Origin: Bacteroidota bacterium | GTDB lineage: Bacteria; Bacteroidota; Ignavibacteria; Ignavibacteriales; Ignavibacteriaceae | Direction: 5' to 3' | NCBI GenBank assembly: GCA_023475265.1 | Contig: JAMCWE010000262.1 | Coordinates: forward strand, 1-43,122 | Length of the DNA stretch: 43,122 nt | Part shown: positions 25,394 through 33,651 of the stretch, piece after piece | Layout: each line of letters begins with the position of its first letter | How positions within the stretch are numbered: position 1 is the first letter of the stretch | Program-made: the position numbers and the translations under genes | The notes under the pieces: generated by a model | The model's database searches: none | What the model saw: only the letters and a program-made list of their open reading frames with translations | Told to the model about the DNA's origin: nothing

Positions 25394-26389
25394 ATGCTGG
25401 ATCAAAAAGAATTAAATTTGATTGAGAAAGGCGAAAGGATAGATCATTTTCTTTTAATCAGAAAATGTGAATTGAGACAGACAAAAGCTAACAAGCCTTA
25501 TTTGTATTTAGAGCTTGGAGACAAAAGCCAAACTATTGGTTCCAATGTTTGGGATAACTTCGAAAATTTTTATAAATCCATTGTTGTTGGCGAAGTAGTT
25601 AAAGTTCAAGGCAGCCTGGATGATTATCAAGGGAATCCTCAAATAAAGATTTTATCAATTAGAAAAACCAAACCATCAGAACAAATAACTCCGGAAGATT
25701 TTTTGCCTAAATCAAAAAGAGATTTGGGTGAAATGAAAAAAGAATTTATAGACAGAATTGAAAAAATATCAAACCCATTTCTTAAAACATTGATTAAGAA
25801 TATTTTCAATAACGAAAATTTTGAAAAATTTTCCAAATCACCCGCGGGTAAATCTTGGCATCATTCTTATCTCCACGGGCTTTTAGAACACACATTAGAA
25901 ATAATTAAAATATGCGATTTGATGTGCGATATTCATTCTGAAATTAATCGTGATCTTCTTATTTGCGGTGCTATGCTTCATGATTTTGGTAAGACCGAAG
26001 AATTAGGTTCAAATGTTTCATTCGATTATACCGACAAGGGGAAATTACTCGGCCATATTGTTATTGCTTCAATGAATGTAAATGAAGAAACAAAAAAAAT
26101 CTCCGGCTTCCCTGATGATTTGAAGAATTTATTATTGCACTTAATATTAAGCCATCAAGGCAAGCTTGAATTTGCATCACCGGTTGTTCCGAAAACTCTT
26201 GAAGCAATTACTCTATATCAAGCTGATGAACTAAGCGCTAAAGTTAATGCTTATAAAAATGCTTTGTCTTTAAACACAACTTCAGAAAACAAATGGACAA
26301 AATTTATTTCACTTGCGTCAACTGATCTTTACAACCACGGTTTAACTTCAGAAGTTGATAATTCAATTAATAAATCTTTATTTGATTAA
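25394..26389 (+). CDS. yhaM: YhaM-like 3'-5' exoribonuclease (OB fold + HD domain)
   Basis: The 331-residue protein has an N-terminal OB-fold (about 15-95; FLLIRKCELRQTKANKPYLYLELGD) and a metal-binding HD domain (about 150-320). HD features are WHHSYLHGLLEHTLEI, the paired H196-D197 in MLHDFGKTEEL, GHIVIAS and HLILSHQGK. This combination is that of YhaM/CBF1, which trims RNA or single-stranded DNA from the 3' end in a Mn-dependent manner. It is cytoplasmic. It lies 17 bases before the TPR-protein gene, with which it is probably co-transcribed. The symbol is by domain arrangement; function is inferred from the family. Confidence 0.85.
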   Translation: MLDQKELNLIEKGERIDHFLLIRKCELRQTKANKPYLYLELGDKSQTIGSNVWDNFENFYKSIVVGEVVKVQGSLDDYQGNPQIKILSIRKTKPSEQITPEDFLPKSKRDLGEMKKEFIDRIEKISNPFLKTLIKNIFNNENFEKFSKSPAGKSWHHSYLHGLLEHTLEIIKICDLMCDIHSEINRDLLICGAMLHDFGKTEELGSNVSFDYTDKGKLLGHIVIASMNVNEETKKISGFPDDLKNLLLHLILSHQGKLEFASPVVPKTLEAITLYQADELSAKVNAYKNALSLNTTSENKWTKFISLASTDLYNHGLTSEVDNSINKSLFD

Positions 26390-26406
26390 TAAAAAAGGGA
26401 TTCGCT

Positions 26407-27201
26407 ATGAAACCTTCTTCTAAATTTTTCTTGTTCTTTTTATCGTTAGTTATTTCAATTACAATTTCTAATTTAACATTTGGACAAAAATTAGAAGAGC
26501 TGCTTAAGCAAGGGGATGATTATCTTGATGTAAGTTTTGATAATCAAAAAGCGTTGGATGTCTTTCAGAAAGCCGATAAGCAATTTCCGAATAATTGGGA
26601 AGTAAATTGGCGGTTAAGCAGAGTGTATGTATACCTTGCTGAAAGAATGCCTGAAAGCACCAGTGCCCAGAAAGATGCACAGCTTGCCGTATATCAAAAA
26701 GCTTATGACTATGCTGATAAAGCAGTAAAGCTTGCGCCGGAAAAATCAATTACTTATGTACGAAGAGCAATTGCAAACGGAAGAATTGCTTTGTTCAAAG
26801 GAGTTTTTTCTGTTGCCGGTGTTGTGAATTCTGTAAAAGCAGATTGCGAAAAAGCAATTGACCTTGGCAATGGCGGCAATTATGTTCAAGCGCTTGCTCA
26901 TTATGTACTTGCACGAACTAACGACAAAGTAAGTGAAAAATGGAAACCGGCTCGCGCAATACTTGGGTTAGGCTGGGCGGATATGGACAAAGCGTTCAGC
27001 GAATATAATATTGCCATCAAACTTTATCCGAACTTTAGAATGTTTTATTTAGATTACGCCAAAGCATTGATTAAAGAAGATGAATACGCAAAAGCAAAAG
27101 AAATGTTAAACAAAGTTATTGCAAGTCCAAAGAGAGATGAGAACGATGATAATCAATTATACGAAGCGAAAAATCTTTTAGAACAAATAAAAAATAAATA
27201 A
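26407..27201 (+). CDS. Exported TPR-repeat protein
   Basis: The 264-residue protein starts with a signal peptide (about 1-26, ending TFGQ) and is then all-helical with tetratricopeptide-like units: ALDVFQKADKQFPNNWEVNWRLSRVYVYLAE, YDYADKAVKLAPEKSITYVRRAIANGRIAL, FSEYNIAIKLYPNFRMFYLDYAKALI and AKEMLNKVIASPKRDE. It should act as a periplasmic scaffold. The middle portion resembles the TatT/RMD-type TPR proteins in which KDCEKAIDLG-like helices follow a GxFS loop, but a specific partner cannot be named. It lies between yhaM and the sirtuin gene, each within 22 bases. Confidence 0.75.
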   Translation: MKPSSKFFLFFLSLVISITISNLTFGQKLEELLKQGDDYLDVSFDNQKALDVFQKADKQFPNNWEVNWRLSRVYVYLAERMPESTSAQKDAQLAVYQKAYDYADKAVKLAPEKSITYVRRAIANGRIALFKGVFSVAGVVNSVKADCEKAIDLGNGGNYVQALAHYVLARTNDKVSEKWKPARAILGLGWADMDKAFSEYNIAIKLYPNFRMFYLDYAKALIKEDEYAKAKEMLNKVIASPKRDENDDNQLYEAKNLLEQIKNK

Positions 27202-27223
27202 AGTTATTTCTTAGGGGAATTGA

Positions 27224-27967
27224 ATGGAAATATCAGAAAAAACAATTGATAAAATAATATCAGCAAAATCGATTGTGTTTTTTACCGGCGCTGGTATTTC
27301 TGCTGAAAGCGGAATTCCTGTCTTTCGCGGCAAAGATGGAATTTGGAACAAGCTGAAACCGGAAGAGCTTGCAAACTTTAATGCGTTCCTAAAAAATCCC
27401 GAAATGGTTTGGGAATGGTACAACCATCGAAAGAAAATTATAAAGGATTCAAAGCCAAATGCTGCTCATCTATCTATTGCCGAACTTCAAAATTATTTTT
27501 CAGAAGTAATTGTCGTTACTCAAAACATTGATAACCTGCATCGCCGCGCTGGCAGTAAAATAATTTATGAGCTTCATGGAAATATCGAAAGAAATTATTG
27601 CATTAAATGTCATGCCTTTTACAATTATGAAATTGATTTAACTCATGGAGTTCCCAAATGCGGCTGCGGCGGTTTGATTCGCCCGGATGTGGTTTGGTTT
27701 GGAGAATATTTACCGGAAGATCAATTAAGCGCTTCAGAAAGAGCTGCTGAAAATTGCGAAGTATTTTTTATTGTTGGAACATCCGGTGTCGTTTATCCGG
27801 CGGCGTCTTTGATTTATACAGCGAAAGAAAATAAAGCATATTTAATTGAAATAAATATTGAGCAAACCGAAATATCTTATCTGGCGGACGAATCTTATTT
27901 TGGAAAAGCAGGAGAAATTCTTCCGGAGATACTTAAAAAAATTAAAATACAACTTGGTAAAGATTAG
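27224..27967 (+). CDS. cobB: NAD-dependent protein deacylase, sirtuin
   Basis: CobB-type sirtuins remove acyl groups from protein lysines using NAD+. Visible are FFTGAGISAESGIPVFRGKDG (NAD site, residues 19-39), QNIDNLH and the catalytic H118 in YELHGN. The zinc site is C126-x2-C129 with C146-x-C148, then PDVVWFGE. Tyr66 and Arg69 (WYNHRK) form the Y-x2-R pair of class III sirtuins (CobB, SIRT5), which favours succinyl or malonyl groups. 247 residues is full length. The gene is preceded by AGGGGAA and follows the TPR gene by 22 bases. Regulation of central metabolism by deacylation is likely. Confidence 0.93.
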   Translation: MEISEKTIDKIISAKSIVFFTGAGISAESGIPVFRGKDGIWNKLKPEELANFNAFLKNPEMVWEWYNHRKKIIKDSKPNAAHLSIAELQNYFSEVIVVTQNIDNLHRRAGSKIIYELHGNIERNYCIKCHAFYNYEIDLTHGVPKCGCGGLIRPDVVWFGEYLPEDQLSASERAAENCEVFFIVGTSGVVYPAASLIYTAKENKAYLIEINIEQTEISYLADESYFGKAGEILPEILKKIKIQLGKD

Positions 27968-28112
27968 AATAATTTTTTTGCTAATTCATTTCATTAACAG
28001 TTGTAAGCATTTTTTCCAATTTCAATTAATGTTGATAAAGCACGTGTCGAAGATTGAAATATATTATTAAATTGCATTTAGAAATTCATATTAATTTTGA
28101 AAGGAAATAAAA

Positions 28113-28556
28113 TTGAAAATTGCAATAGCATCGGATCACGGCGGATTTGAATTAAAAAAATATTTAGCTGATTGGCTTAAAAAAGAAAATTATGAAGTTT
28201 TTGATCTTGGCAATCATGTGTACGATAAAGAAGATGATTATCCTGACTTTGCTAATGCAGTTGCGGTTGAAGTTTCGAATGGAAACGCTGAAAGGGGAAT
28301 TGCAATTTGCGGCAGCGGTGTTGGCGCATGCGTAGCAGCGAATAAAACTAAAGGAATAAGAGCATGCGTTTGTCATGATACTTACTCTGCGCATCAAGGA
28401 GTTGAACATGACAATATGAATGTCCTTTGTTTAGGCGCGAGGATTGTCGGAGATGAATTGTCCAAAGAATTGGTGAGAGCTTTTCTAAGTGCTAAATTTA
28501 TAAACGAAGGAAGATTCAAGAGAAGATTTGATAAAGTCGCTGTGCTGGATAAATAA
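28113..28556 (+). CDS. rpiB: Ribose-5-phosphate isomerase B
   Basis: RpiB interconverts ribose-5-phosphate and ribulose-5-phosphate in the pentose phosphate pathway. The 147 residues match the family: MKIAIASDHGGFELKKYL at the start, GIAICGSGVGACVAANKTKGIRA (the Cys in ICGSG is the enolising base) and CHDTYSAHQGVEHDNMNVLCLGARI. The start is TTG with AAAGGAA upstream; the next Met is too far inside. A terminator follows. The 145-base gap after the sirtuin gene suggests it may have its own promoter. Confidence 0.95.
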   Translation: MKIAIASDHGGFELKKYLADWLKKENYEVFDLGNHVYDKEDDYPDFANAVAVEVSNGNAERGIAICGSGVGACVAANKTKGIRACVCHDTYSAHQGVEHDNMNVLCLGARIVGDELSKELVRAFLSAKFINEGRFKRRFDKVAVLDK

Positions 28557-28599
28557 CAAATACTAAAGATGTTATTTATAATATCTTTAATTAAAGAAT

Positions 28600-28627
28600 C
28601 CAACTTCTAAGAAGGTTGATTTTTTAT
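28600..28627 (+). terminator. Terminator of rpiB
   Basis: CAACTTCT (28601-28608) pairs with AGAAGGTTG (28610-28618) with one bulged base, followed by a run of six T. It lies 45 bases after the rpiB stop. Confidence 0.6.
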
Positions 28628-28641
28628 TTACCTTAAAAGCC

Positions 28642-28675
28642 AGCATAAAAGAACGAACCTTCATTCTTTTATGCT
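28642..28675. terminator. Perfect stem-loop between convergent rpiB and MarC genes
   Basis: AGCATAAAAGAA (28642-28653) is perfectly complementary to TTCTTTTATGCT (28664-28675), with a 10-base loop. It sits eight bases beyond the MarC stop and reads as a terminator for the minus-strand operon; the T-rich arm also gives it some value on the plus strand. Confidence 0.7.
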
Positions 28676-28683
28676 TTCCACAA

Positions 28684-29322
28684 TTATTTTATTAAGAAAA
28701 TATCTCTCAAGATTGGTTTAAGCCCGCTGAAAAGGAATTCAACTGCAATAACCATTACTATTAAACCCATTATTCTCATCAGTACTTTATTACCGCTGTC
28801 GCCTAAAAATCGCATTACTTTTCTAGCGCTTAAAAGAATTGCTAAAGTTATCGCGAGTACAAGAACTATTGTAAACAATAAAACAATTTTTTGAGAGATC
28901 TCATGAGCGTCGTTCATCATAACAATTGCTGCTGTAATTGCACCGGGTCCGCAAATCAAAGGAATAGCGAGCGGAGTTATTGAAATATCATTTGCAAAGT
29001 CAACAACATTTTCATCATCTGATTTTGTTCTGATCAATCGCGCTTGAAGCATGTCGAATCCAGCCATGAAGAAAATAATTCCGCCGACTACTTTTAAACT
29101 GTTGACTGAAATCTGGAAGAATTCAAAAATGAACCTGCCAGCAAATGCGAACAATAAAAGAGTTAGTAAAGCTGTTAGAACAGATTTAATGGCAACTCGT
29201 TTTGCTTCTGACGGCAGCATTTCCGAAGTCATTGAAGCATAAATTGGAATTACGCCGAGAGGGTTTACCATCGTAAATATCGAAGTAAAAGAAAGAAGTC
29301 CGAATTCAAAAAGATGCTGCAT
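28684..29322 (-). CDS. MarC-family integral membrane protein
   Basis: The 212-residue protein has six predicted membrane helices and matches the MarC/UPF0056 family. Family marks are FTMVNPLGVIPIYASMT near the start and GIIFFMAGFDMLQAR, and FANDISITPLAIPLICGPGAI is especially diagnostic. The family's role is unresolved; the name reflects an early link with multiple antibiotic resistance that was not upheld. Some relatives are thought to be transporters. It starts six bases after the stop of the PLP decarboxylase gene on the same strand, so the two probably share a transcript. Confidence 0.9.
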   Translation of the reverse strand: MQHLFEFGLLSFTSIFTMVNPLGVIPIYASMTSEMLPSEAKRVAIKSVLTALLTLLLFAFAGRFIFEFFQISVNSLKVVGGIIFFMAGFDMLQARLIRTKSDDENVVDFANDISITPLAIPLICGPGAITAAIVMMNDAHEISQKIVLLFTIVLVLAITLAILLSARKVMRFLGDSGNKVLMRIMGLIVMVIAVEFLFSGLKPILRDIFLIK

Positions 29323-29328
29323 AATTTA

Positions 29329-30810
29329 TCAGGTTAAAATTTCTGTTAATTTGTTTTGAAGAATTTCTTGAGCGAGCATAACATGTTTTTCTTCGGTCCT
29401 CAAACCGGAAATAACCAGTCGGCAAACAAATTTTCCATTCAGCTTTGTATGCGTTAGAAAAATTTTTCCGGTTGAGTTCACAGAATTCATTAATTGTTCA
29501 TTTAATTCATTAAGCTTTTGTTCATCATTTAAATCTTGCGGATGGGCGCGAAAACATATTGTACTGAATGGAACCGGCGCCATCTTTTCAAAATTAGTAT
29601 TTTGACCAATCCACTCGGCAAAAATTTTTCCCAGTCTTAAATGATCCTTAATTCTATTTGCTATTCCTTCTGTGCCAAAATACCTGATGATAAACCAAAG
29701 CTTCAACGAACGAAATCTTCTGCCTAATTGAATCCCATAGTCCATATAATTGATAACAATATTGTCTTCAGAAGTTTTTAGATATTCCGGCACCAAACTA
29801 AATGCTTGTTTTAATATTTTCGGTTTGCGAGTATATAAAATGCTAAGATCAACAGGAGTAAACATCCATTTATGCGGATTGACAACGAGTGAATCAGCCT
29901 TTTCAATCCCATCAATAATGAATCTCATTTCAGGAATAATTGCAGCAACACCGGCATGTGCCGCATCTACATGAAGCCAAAGTTTTTCTCTCTTACAGAT
30001 ATCAGCAATTTCGTTCACCGGGTCAATGCTTGTTGTTGATGTTGTTCCGACTGTAGCTACAACACAAAAAGGTAACCAGCCATTTTCCCTATCTTCGGTA
30101 ATTGCTTTTTCCAATTGTGATGGAATCATTCTAAACTCGTTGTCGACTGGAATTTTTCTTATTCCGTCAATTCCAATCCCAAGAGTTATAGCTCCTTTTT
30201 CAATTGAGGAATGAGCTTGTTCTGATGTATAAATTTTTAGACGTGGAATTTCTTTTCTGCCGGCCAGTCCTTTTTGACGAAATTGATATTCACTTAGTTG
30301 CTCTCGTGCAGCAGCAATTGCATGCATAGAACTTACCGATGCAGTATCGTAAATAATTCCCCAAAAATTTTCGCTCAATCCAAGCATCTGTCTGAACCAA
30401 TCCAAAGTTACTTCTTCAAGCTCAGTAGCAGCTGGAGAAGTTTTCCATAACATTCCATTTGCATTGAATGCAGCAGATAAAAGTTCGGCGAGAATTCCGG
30501 GACCGCTGGAGGTTGAATTGAAATAAGCCATAAAGTTTGGATGATTCCAATGCGTAATGCCGGGCATGATTTTGCCATCAATATCTTTCAAAATTTCTTC
30601 CATCGATTCACCATCAACTGGCGGAGTTTTAGGAAGCTTAGATTTTATATCTCCCGGATTAATATTTGGCAGAACCGGATAGGATTCAATGTTTTGAAAA
30701 TAATCTGCTACCCAATCAATTAATTGATGACCAAAGTTACGGAATTCTTCAACCGGCATATCACCGATATTTTTCTTTGAGAAATTATTTTCTGTCGTTT
30801 TCATTTTCAT
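29329..30810 (-). CDS. Group II PLP decarboxylase (aromatic-amino-acid type)
   Basis: The 493-residue PLP enzyme resembles aromatic-L-amino-acid/tryptophan decarboxylases, which turn an amino acid into its amine and CO2. Typical blocks: THWNHPNFMAYF, the substrate-loop region SPAATELEEVTLDWFRQMLG, CVVATVGTTSTTSIDP, WLHVDAAHAG and the cofactor site VVNPHKW with PLP-binding K314. YMDYGIQLGRRFRSLKLWF closes the core. Glutamate decarboxylases have a different core, so an aromatic substrate is favoured, though not certain. The frame has a second Met two codons in; the ribosome site is weak for either. It precedes the MarC gene with a six-base gap. Confidence 0.88.
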   Translation of the reverse strand: MKMKTTENNFSKKNIGDMPVEEFRNFGHQLIDWVADYFQNIESYPVLPNINPGDIKSKLPKTPPVDGESMEEILKDIDGKIMPGITHWNHPNFMAYFNSTSSGPGILAELLSAAFNANGMLWKTSPAATELEEVTLDWFRQMLGLSENFWGIIYDTASVSSMHAIAAAREQLSEYQFRQKGLAGRKEIPRLKIYTSEQAHSSIEKGAITLGIGIDGIRKIPVDNEFRMIPSQLEKAITEDRENGWLPFCVVATVGTTSTTSIDPVNEIADICKREKLWLHVDAAHAGVAAIIPEMRFIIDGIEKADSLVVNPHKWMFTPVDLSILYTRKPKILKQAFSLVPEYLKTSEDNIVINYMDYGIQLGRRFRSLKLWFIIRYFGTEGIANRIKDHLRLGKIFAEWIGQNTNFEKMAPVPFSTICFRAHPQDLNDEQKLNELNEQLMNSVNSTGKIFLTHTKLNGKFVCRLVISGLRTEEKHVMLAQEILQNKLTEILT

Positions 30811-30905
30811 CCGAACAGTTTTAATTGTTTACAATGAAGATTTAAATTTTAACAAAGTTCTTTTAGGTGAATAAAATAATTTTAGATTAAAAATTAAAAC
30901 AAAAA

Positions 30906-33275
30906 TTAAATAGAACTTTTGAATATAACAGTAAAAACAGAACCAATACCTTTCCCACTTTTTACTTTTATTTCCGCATTTATAAGTTCGATATATTTTT
31001 TAACTAATGCTAATCCCAATCCGTTTCCTTCAAACTTTCTTGAATAACCGGTTTCCTCTTGGGAAAAAGGCAAAAACAGTTTTGGCAAATATTCATCGGA
31101 AATACCTATCCCAGAATCTTTAACATCAATGCAAATTGAATTTTCATCGCACTCATAAATTTCTACGGTTACTTTTCCTTCGTCTGTATATTTAATTGCG
31201 TTGCCGATTAAGTTTTGGAATATTTCGCTAACCAAATATTCATCTGCGATTACTTCTGCTTTTTGTGTTCTTTTTTCAAATGATAATTCCAAATTTTTCA
31301 TTTTTGCAGAATATTCAAACTCTTTAATCAAGCCGCTAATATTTGCCGATAGATCAACCTGACTTAGTTGAAATTCAATATAACCGCTTTGTAAAGCAGC
31401 CATATTTAGAATTAAATCAATTGTACGAAGCAGCCGTTTACCAGCGGAATCGATTGATGTAAAGGAAGATTCAAGATAGCTTTCAAGCTTGCCATCAAGC
31501 TCATCTCTCAAAAAGGAATTGTAACTTAAAATTACATTTATCGGCGATCGAATTTCGTGAGACATTTGCGCAAGAAATTCGGATTTTAACTTATCCGATT
31601 CTTCCGCTTTTTCTTTCGCTTTGATTAATTCCTTTTCAATTTTTTTCTTTTCAGTGATGTCTTCTTTTATTGCGAGGAAATGTGTAATCTTTCCATTGGC
31701 GTCCAGAATCGGAGATATTGATGCTGACTCCCAGAATAATTCTCCGCTTTTTTTCTTGTTATGAAATTCGCCTCGCCATTTTTTCCCATTTGCTAATAAA
31801 TCCCACAAATCTTTGTATTCATTTGGTGAAGTGTGGCCGGTTTTTAGAAAACGAGGATTTCTTCCAATTACTTCTTTAGCTTCATAGCCGGTAAGTTCTG
31901 TAAATCTTGGATTAACATATTCCAAATCGCCGAAAATATTTGTAATCATTATTGTGCTGGGGCTTTGCTCAACCGCTCTTGATAATTTTCTTAATTCTTC
32001 TTCAATTTGTTTTCTATCGGATATATCAATTAAAATCCCGCGCCATCCAACCGGAACATTATCCTGGAAAATTGGACTAGTAAAAACTAAAGCTGGAAAA
32101 GTTTTTCCATCTTTTTTCAAAGCTATATATTCTTTTTCTTCTATCTTTTCCTGTCTTAAAACTCTCTGAAGATTTTCCGCAGCTTTTTTATGTTCGCTTG
32201 GAATTAGAATTTGAAATACTGAAATTCCTTTTTCAAAATCCTCTTTGGAATATTTAAAAATATGGAAGCCTGATTTGTTGGCAAAAGTAATTTTACCATG
32301 GAGATCAATTTCAAAAACGGTTTGGGGAAGTAATTCGGCTAAATCCTCGAATTTCTTTTTGCTGTCTTGCAGAATATTTTCATGTTGTTTCCTTTCGGTA
32401 ATGTCTAGCAGAGTGCCTATAACAGCGAGCTTGCCTAAGTATGTTGTTCTTGAACCGTAAACTTCCACATCTATTATTTTATTATTTTTTGTTAATCCCT
32501 GGAATTCATAATGCATGGATTCGGTTAAGCCGGCCAGTCTTTTGGAAATATTGTTTTCTACTTTCTTAAATGAATCTAGAGGTGTTACATCTATCGGTCC
32601 CATTTTGTTAGTAAGTTCTTCCGTCGTATATCCAAAAATTTCCGCTAAGCGTGGATTTACATACTTAAATATTCCATCCTGGATCAAATAAATTCCCACC
32701 AAAGAATTTTCTGAAATTTTCCGAAACTTATTTTCTGATTCTAGAAGAGCTTCTTCTGTTTTTTTCCGATCGGTGATGTCTCTGTAAATCCCTTGAATTG
32801 CTTTTCTATTATTCCAATAAATTTCTGAAACATTAACTTCAATGTCTATTATTCTTCCGTCTTTAGTTTTTCCTTGTAATTCATATCTTGGAGCCAAGGG
32901 AAGATTTAAATCTCTTGCCATAAAACGATTCTTAATAATTTCCTTACTGGATGGTGCAATAACATCCATATAATTAAAATTATTAGAACTTAATTCTTCT
33001 TTCGTGTAGCCAAATAATTTTTCCCATGCGGGGTTGACTAAAACAAATTTTTCATCTTGAAAAACATAAATTGCATCTTGGGAAGATTCGATTAATATTT
33101 TATAGTTTTGTTCTTTTTCATGAAACGATTTTTCTAAGTTTTCATTTTTATCTTTAGAAGATTTCCCGGAATAATTTTTCTGTGTGGAAATCTTCTTTTC
33201 GAGCCGCTTAACTTTCCTTTGTAGCTTTGTAAGCTCGTCAATTAACTCACTTTTAGTTTTTGCGCTTTTATTCAT
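30906..33275 (-). CDS. Multi-PAS sensor histidine kinase
   Basis: The 789-residue kinase starts with a coiled coil (about 5-60) and then carries four PAS domains in tandem (about 57-175, 178-297, 298-425 and 428-552). They are recognisable by repeated phrases such as KFVLVNPAWEKLFGYTKEEL, YVNPRLAEIFGYTTEEL and YVNPRFTELTGYEAKEV. The kinase core follows: H573 in MSHEIRSPINVILSY, N box LIGNAIKYTDEG, DSGIGIS and GNGLGLALVKKY. There is no membrane segment or receiver, so it is a cytoplasmic sensor, perhaps of redox state or small ligands. No response regulator is next to it (orphan kinase). It is divergent from the acyl-CoA synthetase gene. Confidence 0.92.
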   Translation of the reverse strand: MNKSAKTKSELIDELTKLQRKVKRLEKKISTQKNYSGKSSKDKNENLEKSFHEKEQNYKILIESSQDAIYVFQDEKFVLVNPAWEKLFGYTKEELSSNNFNYMDVIAPSSKEIIKNRFMARDLNLPLAPRYELQGKTKDGRIIDIEVNVSEIYWNNRKAIQGIYRDITDRKKTEEALLESENKFRKISENSLVGIYLIQDGIFKYVNPRLAEIFGYTTEELTNKMGPIDVTPLDSFKKVENNISKRLAGLTESMHYEFQGLTKNNKIIDVEVYGSRTTYLGKLAVIGTLLDITERKQHENILQDSKKKFEDLAELLPQTVFEIDLHGKITFANKSGFHIFKYSKEDFEKGISVFQILIPSEHKKAAENLQRVLRQEKIEEKEYIALKKDGKTFPALVFTSPIFQDNVPVGWRGILIDISDRKQIEEELRKLSRAVEQSPSTIMITNIFGDLEYVNPRFTELTGYEAKEVIGRNPRFLKTGHTSPNEYKDLWDLLANGKKWRGEFHNKKKSGELFWESASISPILDANGKITHFLAIKEDITEKKKIEKELIKAKEKAEESDKLKSEFLAQMSHEIRSPINVILSYNSFLRDELDGKLESYLESSFTSIDSAGKRLLRTIDLILNMAALQSGYIEFQLSQVDLSANISGLIKEFEYSAKMKNLELSFEKRTQKAEVIADEYLVSEIFQNLIGNAIKYTDEGKVTVEIYECDENSICIDVKDSGIGISDEYLPKLFLPFSQEETGYSRKFEGNGLGLALVKKYIELINAEIKVKSGKGIGSVFTVIFKSSI

Positions 33276-33651
33276 AAAAATTATATTCTTTTATATACTT
33301 TCGAAAATATTGCGTCAATTTTAAAGCGATAATTGGTTTTGAAAAAGGTCAAAATTCAAACACAGTATACGAAGAAGAGATTTTAATTAGTTAGATTTTA
33401 TTTATTCTTAATACTTCCTAAATACGTAACTAATTAATTACTTCTCCAGGATAGTAATATTAAGATCATTAATAAATTGTCATAATCTAAAGTTGGACTA
33501 AACTATTGTTTCCAATAATTAATATTTATCAATTTAAAAAATTATCTAAAATTAATTTGAATTAATCTTCTTTGAATATAAATTATTTTATATCAATTTT
33601 CTGTTGTTATTTTGGACCTTAAAATTCAATACTTATTTGGGGAAATAAATT
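33276..33651. promoter_or_regulatory. Divergent control region with an 11-bp inverted repeat
   Basis: This 376-base AT-rich region separates the multi-PAS kinase gene from the acyl-CoA synthetase gene and must hold both promoters. It contains TTAATTAGTTA (33383-33393) and its exact complement TAACTAATTAA (33427-33437), 33 bases apart. This could be two half-sites of a regulator or a chance dyad in AT-rich sequence. No gene is seen, and I can name no confident -10 box. Confidence 0.4.

Noticed and set aside
27858-28070. 70-codon frame spanning the end of the sirtuin gene
   Set aside because: It is out of frame with the sirtuin, lacks a ribosome site and has a composition of random AT-rich DNA.
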